This document shows positions 1 to 8,447 of a DNA stretch of 64,000 nucleotides, piece by piece. Origin of the DNA: Mycobacterium sp. 4858. GTDB lineage: Bacteria > Actinomycetota > Actinomycetes > Mycobacteriales > Mycobacteriaceae. Made by a program: the position numbers and the translations under genes. The stretch covers positions 2,165,482 to 2,229,481 of the forward strand of contig NZ_LT968776.1 of assembly GCF_900240975.1 (NCBI RefSeq), written 5' to 3'. How positions within the stretch are numbered: position 1 is the stretch's first letter; each line of letters starts with the position of its first letter. A model generated the notes under the pieces. The model was not told where the DNA came from, ran no database searches, and saw only the letters and a program-made list of their open reading frames with translations.

Positions 1-531
1 GTCGTAGCCGTAGACGGCCGCGTAACGCTGGGCCACCTGCCCGTAGGGCCCGTTCTGCCCGAGATTGCCGTAGGGGATCTCGAATTCGGCCTGGGGAGAG
101 CCGTATTGGTTGCTCGACGACCCGAAGAACATCGCGTCCACCATCGGCCTGGGTTTCTTCTTCGAAGTCGGCGTGATGTAGCGGGCCGGCAACGCGCACA
201 GCACCGCGTCACAGATGCCCAGTTCGATCGCCGCGGCGGCCCGCCAGACCATGGCCGCCGCGCTTGCACCGCCCAGGTCGACGTGCTCGGCGAATCGCGC
301 GCCGACGCCCAGGTATTCGGCAATGGTGGACGGCACGAAGATCTCCGACTCGGCCAGATGTGAGGCCACGATCCCGTTGACGACGTCACCGGGCAATCCG
401 GCGTCTTCGAGGGCGGCGGCGGACAGTTCCGCCCATTGCTCGATCGCGAACGGCGCGAGCGAGGCCTTGTTGAGCCGCTCGGGGGGCAGCTCGACGTAGC
501 CGACGATCGCGGCCTCTCCGCGTAATCCCAT
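1..531 (-). CDS. Thiolase-superfamily / lipid-transfer (SCP-x, Ltp-type) protein, 3' end cut by window edge
   Basis: The first 177 codons of a minus-strand gene are open from the ATG at 531 to the window edge. The protein starts MGLRGEAAIVGYVELPPERL and has the thiolase-fold pattern of an early GIVAS strand followed by a Gly-rich nucleophile-elbow region. Where thiolases carry the acyl-accepting Cys, this protein reads DLGGASAAA (residues 85-93), so the nucleophile Cys is absent. That is known for the SCP2-thiolase-like Ltp aldolases, which cleave beta-hydroxyacyl-CoA side chains rather than acting as thiolases. The gene begins 8 bp after the stop of the fused acyl-CoA dehydrogenase, so the two are one operon and probably act in the same acyl-CoA or steroid side-chain pathway. 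The family call is firm; the substrate is inferred and the C-terminus is not visible. Confidence 0.8.
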   Translation of the reverse strand, partial: MGLRGEAAIVGYVELPPERLNKASLAPFAIEQWAELSAAALEDAGLPGDVVNGIVASHLAESEIFVPSTIAEYLGVGARFAEHVDLGGASAAAMVWRAAAAIELGICDAVLCALPARYITPTSKKKPRPMVDAMFFGSSSNQYGSPQAEFEIPYGNLGQNGPYGQVAQRYAAVYGYD

Positions 532-539
532 GGGCGGTC

Positions 540-2765
540 CTACTTTCGGGGCAGTCCGAGAATCATCTGCGCGATGATGTTCAACTGAATCTCGCGGGTT
601 CCGCCGCCGAGCAGCTCGGCGGGCAGGTGCAGGTAGCGCTCCACGATATCGGGGTCGGAATCGGCGGCCATCACCGCGCGACCGGTCAGGCGCAGCGTGG
701 CCTCGAACGTCCTGCGCAACAGGACGTTCATCGCCACCTTGGCGATGCTGGAGGCCGGGCCCGACGCCTGGCCGTCGAGCAACCGAATGGTCTCCCGAAC
801 GCCCAGCGCCTTGATGGCGTGCGTGTACGCGTCGAGCTCGCCGAGCGCGCGCAGCGCGTCGTCGCGGTCCGGTCCCGGTTCGGCCGCGAGCCGCCGCAGC
901 GCCACCGCCCGGTCGAACTTGACGTATCCGCTGATGGCGGAGCGTTCTTCGGCCATGGTGGCGATCGCGAGGTTCCATCCGTCGGTGGGGGCGCCCAGCA
1001 ACATCTCGTCGGGGACGAAGACGTCGTTGAGGAACACCTCGTTGAAGTGCGCCTGCCCGGTGGCCGTTTTGATCGGCTGGATTTCGATGCCGGGCGACCG
1101 CATATCGAGGATGAAGTAGCCGATGCCGCGGTGCTTGCTGGCCTCGGGGTCGGTGCGCGCCAGCAGGGCGCCAAGGTCGGCGTACTGCGCCAACGACGTC
1201 CAGATCTTGTGGCCGTTGACCCGCCAACCGCCGTCGACCTTGGTCGCCCGGGTGGCCAGCGACGCCAGGTCGGAGCCGGCGCCCGGCTCGCTGAACAGCT
1301 GGCACCAGTGAATCTCGCCGCGTTGGGTCGGCGGAATCAGCTTTTCTTGCAGGTCTTTTGGTGCGGCGGCCAGCACCGAGGGCAGGATCCACTCGGCGAT
1401 GTTGAGGGACGGCCGGACCAGCCCGGGTCGCTTGGCGAACTCTTCGTCGATGATGAGCTGTTTGAGGGGACCCGCATCGACGCCCCACGGGGCCGGCCAG
1501 TGCGGCGCCATCAGGCCGGCATCGGCCAGCAACGTGCGCTGGGGCCCGGAGGCCTGGTCCGGGTAGTCGCCGTGCGGTGCCGGTGTGTCGTTGCGCAACT
1601 GCATTGCCGCATCCAGTGTCTCGGCGACCCAGGACCGGAACTCCGATTCCGCGTCGCCGAGATTCACCGACATGTCGCGCGTCTGGGTGCACGTGAGCTG
1701 TCCCAGCTGCCGCGCCCAGCGATTCGCCGGACCGATCGATCCCGCCAGGCTGATGGCCCGTCGCCAGTACAGGTGCACGTCGTGTTCCCAGGTGAAACCG
1801 ATGGCGCCGAGCATCGTCAGCGCGTCGAGCACCAGGTCGGGGATCGGTGAGACCGCGACCGTCGCCGCACCGCCGGAGGCCATTCGATGCTGGTCGAGCG
1901 ATTCATCGACGGCACGCACCGCGTCCCAGGCCGCCGCGGTGGCCAACTCGCTGCTGACCAACAGCATCGCCGCACTGTGCTGCAGCGCCTGGAAGGTTCC
2001 GATCACCTTGCCGAACTGCTCGCGGACGCGCAGGTGCGCGGTGACCTCCTCGACGCACCACTGCGCGATGCCGGCCATCACGCTGGCCACCAGGCTCACG
2101 GTGACACACCGCGCGCGGTCGGGGTCGATGCCGCTGAGAACCTGCGACTCGGCCGCACGATAGTCGTCGAGTCGCAAGATGCCCGCGTCGGCGACCAGGT
2201 CGGTGCCGGTGACGGGCTCCGCTGTCGCCGTGGGGTTTTCGGTGTCGACAATCACCCAGACCACACCGTCGCCGTCCGCGCTGGCGCCGAGGAGGACCGT
2301 CCGCGCCGCGCAGACGCCGGCTGTTACCTCCGACGCGCCGGTCACCAGCCAGCCCTCGCCGTCGGGACGCGCGCTGAAGTCGCCGTCGTCGGGAAGCACG
2401 ACCGCCGCGGTGGCACCCGCGGCCAGACCGCGCACCAGGGCTTCGGCGGCCGCCGTCGGGTCGGCCAGCAGCGCGACGGCTCCGGCGGTGACCGTGGGCA
2501 GCAGCGGGCCCGGCAACAGCGCCTTGCCCGCCGCCTCCAGAACGCACGCGGCGTCCATCAGCCCGCCGCCCTGCCCGCCCAGGCTTTCGGGCAGATGCAC
2601 CGCGTGAAAGCCGTTACCGACCAGGGCGTCCCACCACGCGGGCCGCCGGCCCGCGGCGAGGTCGGCGAACGCCTCGCGGGTTTCGGCGATGGGCGCGTGC
2701 CGGCCGGCGAACCGGCCGACGGCATCGCTGAGCTCCTGCTGCTCCGGGCTCAGTCCGAGGGTCAC
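540..2765 (-). CDS. Fused double-domain acyl-CoA dehydrogenase (FadE-like)
   Basis: This 741-residue protein is two acyl-CoA dehydrogenase units in tandem, roughly residues 1-370 and 395-741, about twice the usual length. The C-terminal half keeps the hallmarks of the family, FSEPGAGSDLASL (near residue 488) and GGGTREIQLNIIAQMILG at the end. The N-terminal half retains a weaker acyl-CoA dehydrogenase pattern (HLPESLGGQGGG near residue 57). Fused FadE enzymes of this size (for example FadE34-type) are known in mycobacterial steroid or fatty acyl side-chain oxidation, introducing an alpha-beta double bond with FAD as cofactor. The start is GTG at 2765. It is the first gene of an operon with the thiolase-like gene and is divergent from a TetR gene, with a palindromic operator in between. 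The exact substrate is unknown. Confidence 0.9.
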   Translation of the reverse strand: MTLGLSPEQQELSDAVGRFAGRHAPIAETREAFADLAAGRRPAWWDALVGNGFHAVHLPESLGGQGGGLMDAACVLEAAGKALLPGPLLPTVTAGAVALLADPTAAAEALVRGLAAGATAAVVLPDDGDFSARPDGEGWLVTGASEVTAGVCAARTVLLGASADGDGVVWVIVDTENPTATAEPVTGTDLVADAGILRLDDYRAAESQVLSGIDPDRARCVTVSLVASVMAGIAQWCVEEVTAHLRVREQFGKVIGTFQALQHSAAMLLVSSELATAAAWDAVRAVDESLDQHRMASGGAATVAVSPIPDLVLDALTMLGAIGFTWEHDVHLYWRRAISLAGSIGPANRWARQLGQLTCTQTRDMSVNLGDAESEFRSWVAETLDAAMQLRNDTPAPHGDYPDQASGPQRTLLADAGLMAPHWPAPWGVDAGPLKQLIIDEEFAKRPGLVRPSLNIAEWILPSVLAAAPKDLQEKLIPPTQRGEIHWCQLFSEPGAGSDLASLATRATKVDGGWRVNGHKIWTSLAQYADLGALLARTDPEASKHRGIGYFILDMRSPGIEIQPIKTATGQAHFNEVFLNDVFVPDEMLLGAPTDGWNLAIATMAEERSAISGYVKFDRAVALRRLAAEPGPDRDDALRALGELDAYTHAIKALGVRETIRLLDGQASGPASSIAKVAMNVLLRRTFEATLRLTGRAVMAADSDPDIVERYLHLPAELLGGGTREIQLNIIAQMILGLPRK

Positions 2766-2820
2766 GATGACGGCCGCGAGGTGACTACGGTTGGCCGCAC
2801 AGCTGCTACCCTTCCGACTT

Positions 2821-2844
2821 ACAAGACGGACCGTCTCGTCTTGT
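2821..2844. promoter_or_regulatory. Probable TetR operator between the fadE-like operon and the tetR gene
   Basis: A perfect inverted repeat, ACAAGACG (2821-2828) and CGTCTTGT (2837-2844), surrounds a second nested palindrome GACGG-A-CCGTC (2825-2835). It lies in the 142-bp divergent region between the acyl-CoA dehydrogenase GTG (2765) and the TetR ATG (2908). The most likely role is autoregulation by the TetR protein and control of the divergent operon. The repeat is seen directly; the binding protein is inferred. Confidence 0.6.
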
Positions 2845-2907
2845 GGCAGACTACCGGGGGCAGTCGAGCGATGTAAAGCGGGCCACCGCGGCAGTGAGGA
2901 TCACCAT

Positions 2908-3507
2908 ATGGCAAGCGATCTCACCCGGGTGACCCCGCCGCGGCGGCGCAGCGAGAAGTCGCGCACCGCGATCGTCACCGCCACGCGCGAGCTACTTCTC
3001 GAGCGCGGCTTCGACGGTCTGACCATCGAGGCGGTCGCCGCGCGGGCCGGGGTGGGCAAGCAGACCATCTATCGGTGGTGGCCCAGTCGCCCGGCCCTGG
3101 TCGCCGACGTGATGCTCGAGGACGCCGACCAGCTCCTCGCATCGGTCAATCACACCGAAGATCTGGCGGACGACCTGGTGGTGTGGGTGCGCAAGCTCGC
3201 CACGACCCTGACGACGGCCCGCGGCTCGGCCATGCTGCGGACCTTGACCGCCGCGGGCATGGAACACGAGGACACCGCGGTCAAACTGCGCGCCGGATTC
3301 AGTGCGCCTCTGCACGAGAGCGTCCGGGCGCGGATCGTTGCCGACGGGATCGACGACAGCACCGCCGAGTCGGCCGCGGATGCGATCGTCGGTGGCGTCG
3401 TCTATCCGATCCTGTCTGACCCACAACGGTATTCACGACGCCGAGCCGAGCTCACGACCCGAATCATCGTCGATGCCCTGACCCGCCGAGGCGGACCACG
3501 ACCGTAG
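2908..3507 (+). CDS. TetR/AcrR-family transcriptional regulator
   Basis: The protein of 199 residues begins MASDLTRVTPPRRRSEKSRT and has a typical N-terminal TetR helix-turn-helix: ATRELLLERGFDGLTIEAVA, then ARAGVGKQTIYRWWPSRPAL. The C-terminal part resembles TetR ligand-binding domains that end in a DALTRRGG-type tail. The ATG at 2908 was chosen because the family alignment starts just before the helix-turn-helix; the open frame extends upstream into the operator region and is unlikely to be translated there. It is divergent from the fadE-like operon, so it probably represses that operon and itself, with an acyl-CoA or related ligand. Its last 75 bases overlap the 3' end of the convergent pyruvate-kinase-like gene. 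Confidence 0.88.
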   Translation: MASDLTRVTPPRRRSEKSRTAIVTATRELLLERGFDGLTIEAVAARAGVGKQTIYRWWPSRPALVADVMLEDADQLLASVNHTEDLADDLVVWVRKLATTLTTARGSAMLRTLTAAGMEHEDTAVKLRAGFSAPLHESVRARIVADGIDDSTAESAADAIVGGVVYPILSDPQRYSRRRAELTTRIIVDALTRRGGPRP

Positions 3508-5322
3508 CGGGCGCAACAACGCGTTCTTCTTGTAGTAGTGATCGGCCATTCGCCGCATGATGTTGTCGAGCACGGTGACCGCGTCGTCGAGGAAGGGGCC
3601 TTTGTTCAGCATCACGCATTCGGCCCGTTCGCTCATGGCCGCGTCACTGATCTCGGCGCGTGACGGCAGGCCGGTCTTGGCGAGTTGCTCAAGGACCTGC
3701 GTCGCCCAGATCACCGGCAGGTGCGCGGCCTCGCACAGCCACAGGATTTCCTCCTGCAACTCGGCCAGCCGCTCATAGCCGCACTCGACCGCCAGGTCGC
3801 CGCGCGCGATCATCACCCCGACGCGCGGCCGGCGCATGGCGGTGAGCAGCAGCTGCGGCAGGTTTTCGAAGGCGCGCCGGGTCTCGATCTTGAGCACGAT
3901 GCCCAGCCCGGCGCCGCCGAGCCGGTCGAGCTCATCCAGCAACCGCTCGACATCGGCCGGAGTGCGAACGAACGACATGTCCACGAGATCCGCCAGTTCG
4001 ACCACGGCGGCGAGATCAGCGACATCGCGGTCGGTGAGCGCCGATATCGGCAAGTCGGTGTCGGGCATGTTGATGCCCTTGCCCGCCTTCAGCCGAGCCT
4101 CCCCCTGCTCCGGCCGGTCGATGCGCACGGTGAGGACGTCACGGCCGGCGGATATCACCCGGCCGCCGATCTTGCCGTCATCGAAGTGGACCGCGTCGCC
4201 GGGCCGGGCATGATCGAAGGCCTCGGGCAGCGTGCAACCGATGCGCGGCACGGTTCGACCGCTGTCGACGGGCGCCGGTGAGCAGTCACGGGTCAGTTGC
4301 AGCAGGCTTCCCGCGCGCACCAGTAGGCTCTGCTCCTTCTCCGGCACCGGACCCACTCGCGCTGATTCTGCGGCCGATTCGCCACGGTCCCCGGCGTGCA
4401 GCGCGGTCCCGGTTACCAGGTACGTCGTCTGCTGCGCGGTGACCACGAAGCCTCCCGGGACCGCGTCCTGGAGAACGATCTGCCGCTTGGCGCCGCGCAC
4501 ATCCCGTAGCGCCAGCGCATCGCCCGCCGCGCGGTTGGCCAGCCACTGCGCCGGCACCGTGAACACCGCCATGTCCGGTTGCGGCGGGCCCGACGGTTCT
4601 TCGCCCGACGTCATCCACGCCCGTGCCGGTGCGACGACGCGGCCGAGCTGGTCGCGTTGCGGACGCAGCCGCACCACGCGGGGGCCCGGCTCGAGCGGAC
4701 CGGTCCGCAGCTTCGGGCCCGCCAGATCCATGGCGACCAGGCATGGTGTGCCGGCGTCCACGGCCGCCTCGCGGACGTGGCGGGCCATGGCTCGCCATGC
4801 GTGAACGTCGTCGTGGGCGCAGTTGATCCGCGCGATGTTCATGCCCCGCCGCACCAGCTCGCGAACCAGGGCCGGGTCGGTCGCGGCCTGCGACGGCAGC
4901 GTGACCATGATGCGCGTCATCCGATGCGGGGGGCGGGGCCCCAGCAGCTCTACCGTGTGCTGGCGCAAGATCTTCGGTCCCTGCTCGATCGGCACCGCCG
5001 ACGGGGGCGGCGGCTGCCAATTCCCGTCCGCCAAGGCGGCGATGGCCGCGCGGACCGCGACGAGCGTCGCCTGCACGTGCGCTTCGCTGCGGCCCAACGA
5101 CGACAGGCCGAACTCCGCGAGCCCCGCCTGCAGGTCGCGTAGATCGAATTGGCGAATCGCCCAGTAGTGCAGCAGGTTTCGCGCACTCGCCTGGTGCTCC
5201 GGCGCGATCGCCGGCAGCCACTGCGCCCAGGAGGTCTCCGCGTTGCGCAGGCTGGTCAGTAGGTCGTCGATCTGGTCGAGCAAGCCGGCCAGTCGCATCT
5301 TGACGTCGCGCTGTCCTGACAA
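3433..5322 (-). CDS. Pyruvate-kinase-like protein with N-terminal extension and altered C-terminus
   Basis: The 629-residue protein has recognisable pyruvate kinase motifs in order: RINCAHDD (substrate-binding Arg), AMDLAGPKLRTG, FDDGKIGG, AGKGINMPDTDLPI, VDMSFVRTPADV, IVLKIETRRAFENL (catalytic Lys and Glu), VMIARGDLAVECG, and WATQVLEQLAKTGLPSRAEI. It differs from canonical enzymes by an N-terminal helical extension of about 130 residues, a longer segment between the AGPKLRTG and FDDGKIGG motifs, and loss of the C-terminal allosteric domain after MLNKGPFLDDAV. Such long pyruvate-kinase-like proteins occur beside a normal Pyk in many bacteria, and whether they make pyruvate from phosphoenolpyruvate is not known. 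The start may be TTG at 5322 (GGGAG 5 bases upstream) or ATG at 5298. It overlaps the convergent TetR gene by 75 bp. Confidence 0.82.
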   Translation of the reverse strand: MSGQRDVKMRLAGLLDQIDDLLTSLRNAETSWAQWLPAIAPEHQASARNLLHYWAIRQFDLRDLQAGLAEFGLSSLGRSEAHVQATLVAVRAAIAALADGNWQPPPPSAVPIEQGPKILRQHTVELLGPRPPHRMTRIMVTLPSQAATDPALVRELVRRGMNIARINCAHDDVHAWRAMARHVREAAVDAGTPCLVAMDLAGPKLRTGPLEPGPRVVRLRPQRDQLGRVVAPARAWMTSGEEPSGPPQPDMAVFTVPAQWLANRAAGDALALRDVRGAKRQIVLQDAVPGGFVVTAQQTTYLVTGTALHAGDRGESAAESARVGPVPEKEQSLLVRAGSLLQLTRDCSPAPVDSGRTVPRIGCTLPEAFDHARPGDAVHFDDGKIGGRVISAGRDVLTVRIDRPEQGEARLKAGKGINMPDTDLPISALTDRDVADLAAVVELADLVDMSFVRTPADVERLLDELDRLGGAGLGIVLKIETRRAFENLPQLLLTAMRRPRVGVMIARGDLAVECGYERLAELQEEILWLCEAAHLPVIWATQVLEQLAKTGLPSRAEISDAAMSERAECVMLNKGPFLDDAVTVLDNIMRRMADHYYKKNALLRPLRSWSASAGQGIDDDSGRELGSAS

Positions 5323-5499
5323 GACAACTCCCAGTTTCGGTGGCTAGCGGCCACACAGTGTTAACGTCCGCGTAACGCTCATCACGCGAATCTCCAAGGT
5401 ACACAGTCAAATTACCGGCGGCTCGGGTGGCACAACAGGGGCATTGGTCCTTCAAAACGGCAGCGGCCGCCTCGAGACCGCAGGGCTCAGGACACGTGG

Positions 5500-6084
5500 C
5501 TATCCGACCGAGATCGCGGCCAGGCCACGCCCCACCCGCTCGGGGAGGGATCCCCCGTGGCTCAGCCAGTCGTCCAGGGCAATCCGGACGGTCGCCATCG
5601 CCAGCGCACCGATCAGGCGCGGCCTGGGGTCCTGCGGGACCAACCGCCGCAGGCGCGGCGCGACGAGGTCGCCGATCGCCCGCTCATAGCGCACATAGAT
5701 GTGCAGCGTCCATGCGTCCAGCGTCTCGGACGACCTTGTGAGCATGGCCAATTCGCGGATCTGGTGCTCAATGTCGGCGGATCCTTCCGCGAGCTCGGCA
5801 AAGGCGCCGATGACCGCGTCGGTGGCGCTGAGGCGCTCCGGCTGCGCCGCCAGGGCGGTGGTGATCCGGTTCAGCCAATGGGCGGTCATGCCCTCGGCGA
5901 CGGCGTCTTCCTTGGAGTTGAAGTACCGGAAGAACGTCGCCCGCCCGATGTCGGCTTCGTCGGCGATGCGCTCCACCGTCGTCGCGGCCAGTCCGCGGTC
6001 GGCGACCAGCTGAGCCGCGGCCGCGGCGATGCGCTGACGCATCGCCGTTCGCTTCCGTTCGGCCAACGACGTCGTGGCAGCCAT
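5500..6084 (-). CDS. TetR-family regulator, probable repressor of the DUF1214/sulfotransferase operon
   Basis: A TetR protein of 194 residues (MAATTSLAERKRTAMRQRIA) with a clear helix-turn-helix: TTVERIADEADIGRATFFRYF, ending in the canonical FNSKEDAV. The ATG at 6084 has AAGGTGGGG just upstream; a GTG at 6111 would add nine residues but lacks a site. It is divergent from the DUF1214 gene, and the short gap (6085-6144) carries several TAAGAC/GTCTTA-type palindromes, one of which covers the DUF1214 start codon. This arrangement is typical of a local repressor of the neighbouring metabolic genes. The ligand is not predictable from sequence. Confidence 0.85.
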   Translation of the reverse strand: MAATTSLAERKRTAMRQRIAAAAAQLVADRGLAATTVERIADEADIGRATFFRYFNSKEDAVAEGMTAHWLNRITTALAAQPERLSATDAVIGAFAELAEGSADIEHQIRELAMLTRSSETLDAWTLHIYVRYERAIGDLVAPRLRRLVPQDPRPRLIGALAMATVRIALDDWLSHGGSLPERVGRGLAAISVG

Positions 6085-6111
6085 TCCCCACCTTTTCCCG
6101 CGAATCGACAC

Positions 6112-6152
6112 CTAAGACGTAAGACATAGTCTTAGCATGAGACGATGTCTCA
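6112..6152. promoter_or_regulatory. Cluster of TetR-type palindromes across the DUF1214 start codon
   Basis: Three overlapping dyads are visible: CTAAGAC (6112-6118) with GTCTTAG (6129-6135); TAAGAC-ATA-GTCTTA (6120-6134); and TGAGAC-GAT-GTCTCA (6138-6152), whose centre contains the ATG of the downstream gene at 6145. All share the core AGAC-n3-GTCT. They occupy the divergent promoter of the TetR and DUF1214 genes, so they are best read as operators for that TetR protein. Confidence 0.65.
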
Positions 6153-7242
6153 AGACGCCGATTCGCCGGATCCGCCCGCTGCCCGGGCGCGTGCCGCCTG
6201 GGGGTTCCTTCAGCAGATGGTTGCCGACGTCACGAAGATCGTGACCGAGGACGCCGAATCCGAGCGGGAGTTGCTCGAAGGGCTGCGGCTGATCGCCCGC
6301 ATCTCCTCCCTGTGCGCGCAGATGGCGGTTGAGGCCGACGCCGAGCGGCCCGCGTTCTTCGATATGTGCGCGGAGAACCGGATGGTCGGCGGCCCCAATC
6401 CCGACGGGAACTACTACCTGGCCATGATTCGTGGGGACCGGAGCTACCGGATCACCGGTTCCCGGGGCACCAGCGCCTACCTCGGATTGCAGATCCTGGC
6501 CGGCACCGGCCTCACGCCGCGCCGCATGGCGGGGTACGTCAGCGACCGCGACTTGGCGCTGCGCTCGGGCGAATTCACGCTGGTGCTGTCCGCGGACGAG
6601 CCTGCCGATCTGGCCGGCGCCCAGTGGGTGAAGATTCCCGAGGACGCCTCGTCGGTGGTGGTTCGCGAGTACATCGGTGATCGCGGCCGCGAAGAGCTCG
6701 CCACGCTGCGGATCGAGGCGTTGGCCCCCGCCCCGCTGACGCCGCTGACCGACACCGAGCTCGCCGATCAGTTCACCGCCATGGCGTGGTCCCTGATGAA
6801 GCTCGCGACGCTGCACCGCACCATCAAGCCCGAACTGCTCGGCATGCCCAACACGTTGCTGACCGCGCAGGCCGCCGACCTGGGCGCCGCGGACACCACC
6901 CCCGACAACCTGTACATGATCGGGACGTACCGGCTGGACCCCGGCGAGGTCCTGCTGCTCGACATCGCACCCCCCGACACCCGGTTCTGGAACGTCACGC
7001 TGGAAAGCATCTGGCACGAATGTTTGGAGCCGCGCGCTCGGCACAGCTCGGTGACGAATCGCGGCGTGGCAGCCGACGCCGACGGACGGGTGCGGATCGC
7101 GATCTCCGCCAAGGACTTCGGCGTTGGCCACTGGCTCGACACCGGTGGCCGGCATCGCGGATTCGTCGTCCTGCGCTGGCTGGACAATCCGGCACCCCCC
7201 GAGGTGACGGTGTCGGTGCGCCGCTGTGAGGAGAAGATATGA
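6145..7242 (+). CDS. DUF1214-domain protein
   Basis: The 365-residue protein belongs to the DUF1214 family (often paired with DUF1254), as judged from the C-terminal pattern LDIAPPDTRFWNVTLESIWHECLEP and the closing VLRWLDNPAPPEVTV. No signal peptide or transmembrane segment is visible, so it is probably cytosolic. The next gene, a sulfotransferase, starts inside its stop codon (ATGA overlap), which indicates translational coupling. The start ATG lies within an operator palindrome, and the divergent TetR gene is the likely regulator. The biochemical role of the family is not established; a joint role with the sulfotransferase in a lipid or xenobiotic pathway is inference only. Confidence 0.82.
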   Translation: MSQDADSPDPPAARARAAWGFLQQMVADVTKIVTEDAESERELLEGLRLIARISSLCAQMAVEADAERPAFFDMCAENRMVGGPNPDGNYYLAMIRGDRSYRITGSRGTSAYLGLQILAGTGLTPRRMAGYVSDRDLALRSGEFTLVLSADEPADLAGAQWVKIPEDASSVVVREYIGDRGREELATLRIEALAPAPLTPLTDTELADQFTAMAWSLMKLATLHRTIKPELLGMPNTLLTAQAADLGAADTTPDNLYMIGTYRLDPGEVLLLDIAPPDTRFWNVTLESIWHECLEPRARHSSVTNRGVAADADGRVRIAISAKDFGVGHWLDTGGRHRGFVVLRWLDNPAPPEVTVSVRRCEEKI

Positions 7243-8411
7243 CGCTGCACGACCGATTCGCCCCCGAGCGGCTGATAGCCGCGGCCTGCGAGGAGGTGGG
7301 GAGCGACGACTTCGGCACCGAGGGCTGGCGGCCCGGGCTGCACCGCCTCACCGACGGGTTGATCAACGACGCGCGGCTGTCCGACATCGGCGTGGAGATC
7401 GCCCACCTCGACATCATGCGGGCGCTGAAGAACCGCCTGGGCGTGATCGCTTGGCGTAAGCAGCACCCCGAGATCGCCGCCAACCCGATCACAGCACCGA
7501 TATTCATCGTCGGCCAGCCCCGCACCGGGACCACCATCCTGTACGACTTGCTCGCCCAGGATCCCGAGCTGCGGGCCCCGCTGACGTGGGAGGTCGACGA
7601 GCCGTGTCCGGTTCCGCAGCCCGAGACCTACCACGACGATCCGCGCATCGCGCAGACGCAGGCCAGCATCGACATGTCCGAGCAGATCATGCCGGGGTTT
7701 CTCGCGTTCCATCCGATGGGCGCCCTCGTCGGGCAGGAGTGCGTGCGCATCACCGCCGGTGACTTCGTCAGCATGATCTTCTCGGTCCAATACCGGCTGC
7801 CCGGTTACTACCGCTGGCTACTTTATGAGGCCGACCATGCCGGCGCTTACCACTACCACCGAATCTTTTTGCAGCACTTGCAATCCGGTGTGCCCGGTCA
7901 GTGGTTGCTGAAGTCTCCGGCGCACCTGTGGCAGCTCGACACGCTGCTGGCCGAATACCCCGACGCGCTGATCGTGCAGACCCACCGCGACCCGCTCAAC
8001 GTCATCTCCTCGATCGCCGCCCTGACCCACCACCTGCGCCGGATGTGCAGCGACGATTCCAGCGTCGCCGAGTGCGCGGCCCAGTCCTACGAGGAGATCG
8101 TCGTCGGCCTGGAACGAGAGATGGCCCTGCGCGACAGCGGGGCGGTGCCGGCGGACCGCGTGATCGACGTGCAATACAGCGACTTCGTCAACGACCCGTG
8201 GACCACGATCAAGGACATCTACCAGCGACTGGATCGTGAACTGCGACCCGACGCCGAGCAGAGGATGCGCGAGTTCCTGGCGACCCATCCCGGCGACGGC
8301 GGCCGCGGCCGGTACACCTGGTCGGACACCGGCCTACGGGAAGGCGAGGTGCGCGAGCGGGTGCGCGCCTACCAGGACCGCTACGCGGTGCCCACCGAGA
8401 CGCTGCGGTGA
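7239..8411 (+). CDS. Sulfotransferase-family protein
   Basis: The 390-residue protein contains the 5'-phosphosulfate-binding loop PIFIVGQPRTGTTILYDLL at residues 86-104, equivalent to the PAPS-binding motif of sulfotransferases, and a later 3'-phosphate-type segment IVQTHRDPLNVISSIAAL. Length and motifs fit the mycobacterial Stf-like family that transfers sulfate from PAPS to an acceptor hydroxyl. The ATG overlaps the DUF1214 stop by 4 bp, so they form one operon. The acceptor (lipid, sterol or small molecule) cannot be read from the sequence. Confidence 0.88.
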   Translation: MTLHDRFAPERLIAAACEEVGSDDFGTEGWRPGLHRLTDGLINDARLSDIGVEIAHLDIMRALKNRLGVIAWRKQHPEIAANPITAPIFIVGQPRTGTTILYDLLAQDPELRAPLTWEVDEPCPVPQPETYHDDPRIAQTQASIDMSEQIMPGFLAFHPMGALVGQECVRITAGDFVSMIFSVQYRLPGYYRWLLYEADHAGAYHYHRIFLQHLQSGVPGQWLLKSPAHLWQLDTLLAEYPDALIVQTHRDPLNVISSIAALTHHLRRMCSDDSSVAECAAQSYEEIVVGLEREMALRDSGAVPADRVIDVQYSDFVNDPWTTIKDIYQRLDRELRPDAEQRMREFLATHPGDGGRGRYTWSDTGLREGEVRERVRAYQDRYAVPTETLR

Positions 8412-8447
8412 CGGGGCAGGCGCGGGCCGAATATCGCAGGTCCGGAC

